Shown here: piece after piece, positions 1 through 5,750 of the stretch
Numbering within the stretch: position 1 is the first letter of the stretch
How the letters are laid out: each line of letters opens with the position of its first letter
Source: Anaerolineae bacterium
Lineage (GTDB): Bacteria; Chloroflexota; Anaerolineae; DUEN01
Reading direction: 5' to 3'
NCBI GenBank assembly: GCA_021159845.1
Contig: JAGHDS010000444.1
Location: forward strand, 1 to 6,918
Length of the DNA: 6,918 nucleotides
The notes under the pieces: model-generated
Databases searched by the model: none
What the model saw: only the letters and a program-made list of their open reading frames with translations
What the model was told of the DNA's origin: nothing
Translations under genes and position numbers: made by a program

Positions 1-1
1 G

Positions 2-597
2 CTCTCCGTGGATGGGCTGGCCAGCTATGTGACCGCCTTCCGGCGTGCTTTCCGGACGCCCTGGCATGAGAAGGGGCATCGAGGGCGACCGCGGCTCATC
101 CCCTGGCCCCATGTGGCTATTGTGCAGACCATCAAGCATCGGAAGAAGGGGAGAATCGCTTCCGTCGAGCGTCGTATCGTGCAGGGGAGCAGGGCTCAGG
201 TCACCCGTCTGCTGCAGCGCTCCCAGGGAGGGGGAAGATCAACACCGCCTTCATCGAGCGGCTCAATGCGGCCTTCCGTCAGCGGATCTCCTGGCTCATG
301 CGACGCACGCACACCCTGGCTCGGCGAGAGGCGACGTTGACCGGGGCGATGTTCCTGGTGGGCACGCTCTATAACTTCTGCGATGTGCATCACAGCCTCC
401 GCATCAAGCTCTATGTCGGACGTTGGGGGTATCGCTGGGTGCAGCGCACCCCCGCCATGGCCGCTGGGCTCACCGATCACCCTTGGGGTTATCGGGAACT
501 CTTCTCTTGCAGGGTACCGCCGCCTCGTTGGCGGCCGCCCAAACGACGAGGGCGCCGCTCTAGGGAAGTGATTCAGCTCATGCAACAGTGGTGTTAG
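2..597 (+). pseudogene. DDE-type IS transposase, 3' fragment with a -1 frameshift
   Basis: This is the C-terminal part of an insertion-sequence transposase, entering from the left edge. From base 2 one frame reads LSVDGLASYVTAFRRAFR, then GHRGRPRLIPWP and VERRIVQG. Near the G run at 225-234 the reading moves back one base, and the next frame continues with INTAFIERLNAAFRQR, LVGTLYNFCDVHHSLR, and a tail of RTPAMAAGLTDH and RVPPPRWRPPKRRGR, ending in TAG at 595-597. The two halves join without loss of residues, so one ancestral protein is clear. The Glu of FIERLN (codon 256-258) is probably the last acidic residue of the DDE triad; this is inferred from family pattern. A shift this late in the gene is unlike the programmed shift of IS elements, which lies between two short early ORFs, so decay or a homopolymer sequencing error is likely. 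The IS family and terminal repeats cannot be determined here. Confidence 0.8.
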
Positions 598-617
598 CCC
601 TCCACGGTTAAGGGAGG
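598..617 (+). terminator. Short hairpin just after the transposase stop (possible weak terminator)
   Basis: CCCTCC (598-603) pairs perfectly with GGGAGG (612-617) around an 8-nt loop, starting directly at the base after the transposase stop codon. No T tract follows, so it would be a weak intrinsic terminator at best. It could equally be part of an IS end or a chance hairpin. Confidence 0.25.
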
Positions 618-622
618 ACAAC

Positions 623-651
623 TTGCATATCCCCATGAACAATGCTATAAT
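623..651 (+). promoter_or_regulatory. Sigma-70-type promoter of the tRNA gene
   Basis: TTGCAT (623-628) and TATAAT (646-651) are separated by exactly 17 bp, with TGC directly before the -10 box (an extended -10 element). The predicted start is near 658, a few bases before the mature tRNA 5' end at 664, so the primary transcript needs only a short 5' leader removed. Confidence 0.8.
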
Positions 652-663
652 TTTCAATGGTTC

Positions 664-740
<77 letters not shown>

Positions 741-759
741 GATTATCGTTCGGCCTTAC

Positions 760-805
760 TGGAAACCCCACGGATGGTGAAAGATGGCTATCCGTGGGGT
801 TTCCA
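760..805. repeat. 16-bp perfect inverted repeat between tRNA and integrase
   Basis: Bases 760-775 (T then GGAAACCCCACGGAT) are the exact reverse complement of 790-805, with a 14-nt centre. It lies 19 nt after the tRNA end. No T run follows the 3' arm, so it is not a standard intrinsic terminator, though it could still stop or process the tRNA transcript. Its position also fits an integrase arm site or an element end. Confidence 0.75.
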
Positions 806-948
806 TTTGCTTCAGAGCCCTCTCTTTGACCTTCTACGTTACCCCACGAACGTATTAGAGACCTCACGGGCGGAATGTTAAAAAATGTGCGCGACAGGCT
901 CTGCTCCCCAAGCTCTACCTGCCGCGCACCCACTCCAACATGGCTTCC

Positions 949-954
949 GGAGGT
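949..954 (+). promoter_or_regulatory. Ribosome binding site that fixes the integrase start at 959
   Basis: GGAGGT lies 4 nt before the ATG at 959 (5 nt counted from the end of the GGAGG core). An in-frame ATG 84 bases upstream (875) has no comparable site, and the extra residues it would add do not look like protein of this family, so 959 is preferred. Confidence 0.8.
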
Positions 955-958
955 CACC

Positions 959-1885
959 ATGTACCTGGATTATGCGTTGGAAGGCTACTGGTTGTCAAAA
1001 AGGCGGAACCTGAGTCCCAATACCCAACGCGATTATGAGCTCACCTTCCGACGTTTCCTGGATTTCATAGGGCCCAACGCTGAGATCGAGAATATCACCA
1101 GTGATGACGTGGAACGATTCCTGAATTTCCTCACCGAGGAGCTCGGGCTATCCGATAAAACTGTCATCAATCATTTCATCGCTCTCTCCTCCCTCTGGAC
1201 CTGGGCCGAAAGGAATCTAGGAGTTCCTCATATCATCCGCGGTCGTGTGGAGTGCCCCAAGTATCATCGCCCCCAGATCACCCCGTTCACGCCGGAAGAG
1301 GTACATGCCCTGCTTGAGGCATGTGACTACAAGGCTCCTTGGAATCGCAGGTGGGCCAAAGGGGTCAGAACTCGTAGACCTACTGCATTGCGAGATCGCG
1401 CCATCATCCTCTTGTTGGTCGATTCGGGTATCCGAGTCAGCGAGCTGGTCGCACTGCGCGTGCGTGATTACGAGCGTCGCCGGGGACAGGTGACCATCCG
1501 ACACGGCAAAGGGAACAAGACGCGGGTCATCTTCGTGGGGGATACAACTAGGCGGGCCATGTGGCGGTACCTAACCTCCAGAGGGGAACTCATGGAGAAT
1601 GATCCGCTGTTTGCTACGTCAAAGGGAAGACCCATGGATCGGCATAATGTTCGCAAGATGCTACGGATGACAGGCCAGCGAGCTGGCGTCAAGGACGTGT
1701 ATCCGCATCGGTTTCGCCATACCTTCGCCATTGCCTTTCTCCGGAATGGTGGGAACCCGTTGGAACTGCAGGAAATGCTCGGCCATGCGAGGCTGGATAC
1801 TGTCCGCATCTATGCACGCCTGGCTGAAGTGGACTTGGAAAGGGCGCAGAGGAACGCCAGCCCGGCGGACAACTGGCGGCTGTGA
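959..1885 (+). CDS. Tyrosine recombinase/integrase (XerC/XerD-like)
   Basis: This 308-residue site-specific recombinase cuts and rejoins DNA through a covalent 3'-phosphotyrosine. Residues about 1-90 form the SAM-like core-binding domain (start MYLDYALEGYW, then SPNTQRDYELTFRRFLDF). The catalytic domain follows from about 105. All catalytic residues are visible: R159 (DSGIRVSEL), K184 (HGKGNKTR), H250 and R253 (PHRFRHTFA), H276 (MLGHARLD) and Y285 (TVRIYAR). The length matches Xer-type or short phage integrases, and there is no N-terminal arm-binding domain of the lambda type. It lies just downstream of an intact tRNA-Val, which suggests that it integrated the neighbouring phage genes there. 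A role in resolving multimers, as for chromosomal Xer, is less likely in this setting. No strong promoter was found; TTGACC at 826-831 has no well-placed -10. Confidence 0.93.
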   Translation: MYLDYALEGYWLSKRRNLSPNTQRDYELTFRRFLDFIGPNAEIENITSDDVERFLNFLTEELGLSDKTVINHFIALSSLWTWAERNLGVPHIIRGRVECPKYHRPQITPFTPEEVHALLEACDYKAPWNRRWAKGVRTRRPTALRDRAIILLLVDSGIRVSELVALRVRDYERRRGQVTIRHGKGNKTRVIFVGDTTRRAMWRYLTSRGELMENDPLFATSKGRPMDRHNVRKMLRMTGQRAGVKDVYPHRFRHTFAIAFLRNGGNPLELQEMLGHARLDTVRIYARLAEVDLERAQRNASPADNWRL

Positions 1886-1891
1886 TGGGAG

Positions 1892-1920
1892 TTGACACGA
1901 CGACAAGTATGTGCTATATT
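1892..1920 (+). promoter_or_regulatory. Distal sigma-70 promoter (P1) of the small-gene cassette
   Basis: A perfect -35 TTGACA (1892-1897) and TATATT (1915-1920) are 17 bp apart, with TG one base before the -10. It begins 7 bases after the integrase stop. The predicted start is near 1927, giving a leader of roughly 57 nt before the 1984 ATG. Confidence 0.75.
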
Positions 1921-1938
1921 GTTTTGCGGAACGTATGG

Positions 1939-1948
1939 TCTATATAGA
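1939..1948. promoter_or_regulatory. Candidate operator palindrome between two promoters
   Basis: TCTATATAGA is a perfect 10-bp palindrome abutting the -35 box of the downstream promoter and lying just past the predicted start of the upstream one. A protein bound here could affect both promoters. The only support is symmetry and position. Confidence 0.35.
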
Positions 1949-1977
1949 TTGACATCCGTGCGGTCTTCGGTTAGAAT
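1949..1977 (+). promoter_or_regulatory. Proximal sigma-70 promoter (P2), predicted to give a leaderless mRNA
   Basis: TTGACA (1949-1954) and TAGAAT (1972-1977) are separated by exactly 17 bp, one base off full consensus. The usual start, about 7 bases beyond the -10, falls at 1984, which is the A of the ATG of the 65-codon gene. No Shine-Dalgarno sequence is possible on such a transcript. Confidence 0.8.
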
Positions 1978-1983
1978 CATGTC

Positions 1984-2181
1984 ATGGACGCACCACCGCA
2001 GGCCTGGGCCGATGCGATTAAGCAGCTCAGGCACATACGTACGCCGGAGGCACTACTCAAGATCGATCAGACAATCGATGAGCTGATCAACGAGGCGGGG
2101 TCTGGGACCGTCTACCTGATTGTAGCCAGGGGGCAGCTTAAGTGGGTTCAAAAGGGACCTCGCCTGGTGATCACTGAGTAG
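1984..2181 (+). CDS. Hypothetical 65-residue protein in its own transcription unit
   Basis: I do not recognise this protein with confidence. The first half (residues about 5-40) is helical, with AWADAIKQLRHI and EALLKIDQTIDELI. The second half looks like a beta-hairpin, GTVYLIVARGQLKWVQKG. A helix followed by a G-x-V-x-hydrophobic strand recalls small DUF2292-type proteins, but that is only a shape resemblance. It has no membrane segment, no signal peptide and no cysteines. Two near-consensus promoters lie directly upstream and an intrinsic terminator lies 24 nt after the stop, so it is probably expressed apart from the phage genes on either side, as phage morons are. ATG 1984 matches the predicted start of P2, suggesting leaderless translation. 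A role in the lysogen (immunity, exclusion or regulation) is only inferred from this organisation. Confidence 0.65.
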   Translation: MDAPPQAWADAIKQLRHIRTPEALLKIDQTIDELINEAGSGTVYLIVARGQLKWVQKGPRLVITE

Positions 2182-2205
2182 AAAGCCCGACTGCCATGTG
2201 AACGG

Positions 2206-2237
2206 GGCGCTCTCGAAAGAGAGCGCCTTTTTCTTTT
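2206..2237 (+). terminator. Rho-independent terminator of the small-gene cassette
   Basis: GGCGCTCTC (2206-2214) pairs with GAGAGCGCC (2219-2227) over nine perfect base pairs, closed by a GAAA tetraloop (2215-2218), and is followed by TTTTTCTTTT (2228-2237). It separates the 65-codon gene from the packaging operon. Confidence 0.95.
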
Positions 2238-2278
2238 GTCGCGATCGCCGGGGACAGCCCCAGCTTCTTGAAAGGGAT

Positions 2279-2371
2279 ATGCCTATGCCTGCGAAAGCAC
2301 TCCGGGAAAGCACAACTTTCGTCAACCTGCTGCTCTGGTTCACCACCAGGCAGCCGATATCGTGGAAATAA
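2279..2371 (+). CDS. Possible 30-residue small ORF
   Basis: This short frame starts at ATG 2279 (or ATG 2285, same frame) and encodes MPMPAKALREST, then a hydrophobic patch, FVNLLLWF, and a basic end. An AAAGGG at 2271-2276 sits close before the first ATG, which suits the second start better. The TAA (2369-2371) lies 6 nt before the next gene's GTG, which would fit coupling. It is too short to judge by composition and no family is recognised. It may be a leader peptide or not translated at all. Confidence 0.25.
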   Translation: MPMPAKALRESTTFVNLLLWFTTRQPISWK

Positions 2372-2377
2372 AACGCG

Positions 2378-2593
2378 GTGGTCAAAACAATCATGCCAGA
2401 ACTCATGCAAAGCGCAGCTACGTTCGGTTTTGGTGCCCTCATGGCTGTACTGATCTTTGTGGCCTATGAGCGGCTTGTACGTGAAGTGATGGAAGTCGTT
2501 CGGGCTAACACGAAAGCCATGGAGGAGTTATCGACGCTGATCCACAATCTGAGCGATCGGGTGTCCGCTCTGGAGCGGGCAATGGACCGCTGA
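2378..2593 (+). CDS. Small membrane protein with a C-terminal coiled coil (holin-like candidate)
   Basis: This 71-residue protein has one clear transmembrane helix at about residues 13-30 (AATFGFGALMAVLIFVAY), then a charged amphipathic helix to the end. Hydrophobic residues recur at 3-4 spacing (V37, V41, M48, L51, I55, L58, V62, L65, M69), which predicts a coiled coil. Phages often encode such proteins as holins or XhlA-type lysis accessories, but no lysin lies beside it here, so that role is only a suggestion. The GTG at 2378 is the first start and has a weak GGAA upstream. ATG 2393 is an alternative that would remove five residues and leave the membrane helix intact. It is probably the first or second gene of the packaging operon; the next gene begins 28 nt later. 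Confidence 0.65.
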   Translation: MVKTIMPELMQSAATFGFGALMAVLIFVAYERLVREVMEVVRANTKAMEELSTLIHNLSDRVSALERAMDR

Positions 2594-2621
2594 GGATCGC
2601 GTTGTAAAACAGTGGGAAACA

Positions 2622-3038
2622 ATGCCTTGGGTGAAGGGACAGAGTGGGAACCCTCGAGGACGCCCGCCGAAGGGCCGGGCGCTCACCGAGATATTGGAAA
2701 AGGCCGGTAGCAGAACCCTGGAGGCGCGTGGAAGGCGTATCTCCAGGAAACGGTTGGTCGCCGACCTGTTATGGCAGACCGCCGCCACGGGGAAGCTGGT
2801 CTTCCCGGATGGCCGGGTGCTGGAGGTGCCGTTTGCCGACTGGTTCGACGTCGTCAGGTTCATCTATTCGCGTATCGACGGGCCGCCCAAGGTGAGTATG
2901 GAACTCGCGGGCGAGGATGGTAGGCCGATTCCCGTTTCCGTGATCGAGGTCGTGAAAGACTATGGCGGGATTGCTGGAGGTCCGGGGAGAGAAGGTGAGG
3001 CTGAACTTACATCCGGGCCAGACCCGGACGTGGGATAG
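2622..3038 (+). CDS. DUF5681-like protein, putative small terminase subunit
   Basis: This 138-residue protein opens with WVKGQSGNPRGRPPKG, matching the GQSGNPxGRPxG signature of DUF5681 proteins, which often precede large terminase genes in phages. The body contains helices (ALTEILEKAGSRTLE, then RLVADLLWQTAATG) and a segment DVVRFIYSRIDGPPKVSMEL, where IDGPPK is also typical of these proteins. The basic, Gly/Pro-rich N terminus is a plausible DNA-contacting tail. In tailed phages the small terminase recognises the packaging site and delivers DNA to the large subunit; assigning that role here rests on family and position. A weak GTGGGA (2612-2617) precedes the ATG. The last 77 bases overlap the large terminase reading frame, suggesting translational coupling. 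Confidence 0.7.
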   Translation: MPWVKGQSGNPRGRPPKGRALTEILEKAGSRTLEARGRRISRKRLVADLLWQTAATGKLVFPDGRVLEVPFADWFDVVRFIYSRIDGPPKVSMELAGEDGRPIPVSVIEVVKDYGGIAGGPGREGEAELTSGPDPDVG

Positions 3039-4249
3039 CGACAAGCGCTTTGTGTTCATGCTGGCCGGGACGCAGGGCGGCAAGACGTCCTTTCGGCCCC
3101 TGGTGGCTGTGGCGGGAGATCCGGACCAGAGGGCCGGGTGATTACCTGGCTGTCACGGCCACGTTCGATCTTTTCAAGCTGAAGATGTTGCCCGAGATGC
3201 TGCGGGTGTTCGAGGACATCCTGCGCATCGGGCGCTACTGGGCGGGCGAGCGGGTGATCGAGATCTGCGAGGGGGCCGAACCTGGTGGCCGCTTCCTGGC
3301 CGAGCGGGCGGATGCCCCCATGTGGGCCCGGATCATCTTACGATCCGCCAAGGCTGAGGGTGGCCTTGAGTCAGCCACGGCTAACGCCGCATGGCTGGAC
3401 GAAGCGGGGCAGGACACCTTCCGGCTGGACTCTTGGGAAGCGGTATTGCGGCGCCTAAGTCTGGCCCAGGGGCGGGTATTAGGCACGACCACTGTGTATA
3501 ACCTGGGCTGGCTGAAGACGGAGATCTATGACCCGTGGAGGGCAGGTGACCCAGACATTGAGGTGGTGCAGTTCGAGAGCCTGTTGAACCCCGCATTCCC
3601 GCGAGCGGAGTTCGAGCGGGCTCGGCGGAAGTTGCCCACTTGGAAGTTCAACATGTTCTATCGGGGCCAGTTCGCCCGGCCGGCAGGGCTGATCTACGAG
3701 GATTTCGATGAGGACGTGCACTTGGTGGACCCGTTCGAACTACCCGCGGAGTGGCCCAGGTACGTGGGAATCGACTTCGGTGCGATCCACACAGCGCTGG
3801 TGTGGATCGCCGAGGACGTCCGCCGGTCTGCTTACTATGTGTACCGGGAATCCCTCAAGGGCGGCCGAACGACCCGGCAGCATGTGCAGGAGGCGCTACA
3901 GGATGCCCGATTTGAGCGGGTCGTCGGCTGGTGGGGTGGATCCAGAAGCGAGAAGCAGCAGCGATGGGACTGGGCCCAGGAGGGGATCAATGTACAGGAA
4001 CCGCCCATCGCCGACGTTGAGGCGGGGATTGACCGGGTGATCCAACTCTTGAAGGAGAGGCGACTATTCGTGTTTAAGTCGTGTCGTGGCTTGCTGGAGG
4101 AGTTCAATACGTATAGCCGTGAGTTGGATGAGCGGGGGAATCCGACGGAGAAGATCAGGGACAAGGAGCAGTTCCACCGATTGGACGCGTTGCGATATGC
4201 GATCGCGGGGATCACAGGTAGGCCAGGTGCTGTAGGAGCAATCTTCTGA
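2962..4249 (+). CDS. Phage large terminase subunit, read across a +1 frameshift
   Basis: This is the ATP-driven motor and nuclease that packages phage DNA. The first frame runs from ATG 2962, encoding LNLHPGQTRTWDSDKRF and then Walker A GTQGGKTS (residues 36-43). Left alone it stops at 3139-3141 after 59 codons. The rest continues in the +1 frame from 3095 with GPWWLWREI and GDYLAVTATFD. Taking TTT (3091-3093) and skipping C3094 gives one 428-residue protein, a normal length. Walker B is WLDEAG (D146, E147). The RNase H-like nuclease half has D271 (GIDFGAIHTAL), a candidate E330 after GGSRS, and D408 (FHRLDALRYAI). A start at 3050 in the second frame gives a meaningless N terminus without Walker A, so it is rejected. 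The frame change may be recoding, a mutation or a sequence error. An in-frame stop at 2953 makes 2962 the first usable start. Confidence 0.88.
3088..3096 (+). other. Frame-change point in the terminase gene (candidate +1 recoding site)
   Basis: The zero-frame codons are TCC TTT CGG. Slipping one base forward moves the Phe tRNA from UUU to UUC, its better match, and the next codon becomes GGC. The joined product KTSFGPWW fits terminase sequences directly after the Walker A motif. The same codon order, UCC UUU CGN, is the known +1 site of influenza PA-X. A single extra T or C here would look identical. Confidence 0.4.
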
Positions 4250-4250
4250 G

Positions 4251-5750
4251 ATGGCCGATACGAAATCGAAGCAGCCGAGGTTGGCGCAGACGAAGGACGT
4301 CGTCTCTTATGTCTTCACGCTATGGGAGACGGCACGAGAGGACATCCCGGCCTGGGGAAAGCCCGGCCGGGCGCAGAAGCTGCGGGAGTTCGCTCAGGCC
4401 GAGCCCATCCTGGCCGGCGCCCTGTCGTCCATGGTGAGCAAGGTCGTCTCGCTGGACTGGCAGATCACCGGCGGGCGCAACCGGGTGCGCCGCTATCATG
4501 ATGTGCTGTCCGAGGCCGAGGATGGCGCCGGGTGGTCGTTCCTGCTGGACCGCTGGGCGCAGGACTACCTGAACACGGATCTGGGTGGCGTGATCGAGCT
4601 GGCGCGAGATGGCCGCAACGGCCCCGTGGTTGCTCTGTACAATATCGACTCGGCCCGGCTGAGGTTTACCGGGAATTCGAACATCCCTCTGCGCTATGTC
4701 CCCCATCTGACCCACAAGCCGATCCCACTCTATCCTGGCGACTTCACCCGCGCTGTGGACATGCCCAGTCCGGATGAGCGCTATTTCAGCCTGGGCTTCT
4801 GCGCCGTCAGCCGGGCGTTGAAGGCAGCCAAGGTGCTCCTGGCCCTGTACAACTATGAGGAGGAACAGCTTCGTGATCTCCCGCCCAAGGGGATCGTGGC
4901 CATCACCGGCATGACCATGCCGGAGGTCGAGAGCGCATTCAGGCTCTATGAGGCGAAGAGGAAGGCCAAGGATCAAAGCACCTTCAAGGGCGTGCTGTGG
5001 CTGGCATCGCAGGCCAATCCCATGCAGAACATCGACGTGAAGATCACCCCCTTCTCGACCCTCCCGGACCACTTCGATAAAGAGAAAGCCGTCACGCTGT
5101 ACGTGTTCACGCTCTCCCTGGATTTCGGCGTGGACGTGCGAGAGTTCTGGCCCGCATCACAGGCCGGTGCCACCAAGGCCGAGGCTGAAATTCAGGCACA
5201 GAAAGCCAAGGGTAAGGGATTCGGGCGGCTGGTGTCGGGGATCGAGCGAGCCATCAATTGGGATGTCCTGCCTGATGGCTTGGAGTTTCTGTTTGACCAG
5301 AAGGATGCGCAGGATGACCTCTTACGGGCGCAGATCCACGAGAAGGTGATCGCTAATATCCGAAGATTGTGGGAGCCGAACCCAGTTACCGGCGAAGGGC
5401 TGGTGAGTACAGAGGAAGCCCGGCGTATGCTGGTAGAAGCCGAAGCGGTACCGACCTGGCTGTCTGCTGGGCAGGAGGTTACGTTACACAGTACAGAAGA
5501 TATCGAGAGTGAAGTGGCTAAAGCAGCTAACGATCACTTAGCTGCTCTCGTCGAGAAGGCGATGTTAGAACCTGGGGAAGACCTGGTGGCGATCAACAGA
5601 CGCGGAGAGATGATCACCATCTGGTCGAGCCGGTTCTATAGTTTCGGCCAGGTCATTCCAGTGCCTGGTTGGCCGGGGGCAAAGGAGGCCCCGGCAGACC
5701 GCCCTTTAACAATCGAATATCCGCTAAGGCCGAATCTGCCCTACCCGTAG
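4251..5750 (+). CDS. Phage portal protein
   Basis: This 499-residue protein should form the ring at one capsid vertex through which DNA enters and leaves, and to which terminase docks. Supporting signs are the segment LREFAQAEPILAGALSSM (residues about 44-61) followed by VSLDWQITGGRN, a common opening of portal proteins of this type, and the long alpha/beta middle. Near residues 307-336, ATKAEAEIQAQKAKGKGFG begins a helical stretch like the portal stem or wing region. It starts one base after the terminase stop, with AGGAG at 4234-4238 about 12 nt before the ATG, and a MuF-type head gene follows. Similarity to the DUF935/Mu gp29 or SPP1 gp6 group is likely but I cannot separate them. The last 14 codons (5709-5750) may be optional if the -1 shift at 5702-5708 is used. 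Codon use turns AT-richer at the third position after about 5390. Confidence 0.8.
   Translation: MADTKSKQPRLAQTKDVVSYVFTLWETAREDIPAWGKPGRAQKLREFAQAEPILAGALSSMVSKVVSLDWQITGGRNRVRRYHDVLSEAEDGAGWSFLLDRWAQDYLNTDLGGVIELARDGRNGPVVALYNIDSARLRFTGNSNIPLRYVPHLTHKPIPLYPGDFTRAVDMPSPDERYFSLGFCAVSRALKAAKVLLALYNYEEEQLRDLPPKGIVAITGMTMPEVESAFRLYEAKRKAKDQSTFKGVLWLASQANPMQNIDVKITPFSTLPDHFDKEKAVTLYVFTLSLDFGVDVREFWPASQAGATKAEAEIQAQKAKGKGFGRLVSGIERAINWDVLPDGLEFLFDQKDAQDDLLRAQIHEKVIANIRRLWEPNPVTGEGLVSTEEARRMLVEAEAVPTWLSAGQEVTLHSTEDIESEVAKAANDHLAALVEKAMLEPGEDLVAINRRGEMITIWSSRFYSFGQVIPVPGWPGAKEAPADRPLTIEYPLRPNLPYP

Noticed and set aside
826..858. Promoter for the integrase (TTGACC with TATTAG)
   Set aside because: The spacing is about 21 bp, too long for sigma-70, and no better -10 box lies at 16-18 bp.
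875..958. ATG 875 as the integrase start
   Set aside because: The added 28 residues do not resemble integrase sequence, and a strong GGAGGT sits just before ATG 959.
3050..3094. TTG start at 3050 for the large terminase
   Set aside because: It would give the N terminus MCSCWPGRRAARRPF and no Walker A. The real Walker A is in the neighbouring frame, so the gene starts at 2962 and changes frame.
4320..5072. Minus-strand 250-codon ORF within the portal gene
   Set aside because: It is a shadow of GC-rich coding sequence on the plus strand; no recognisable motif, and the plus-strand frame is a clear phage gene in a collinear operon.
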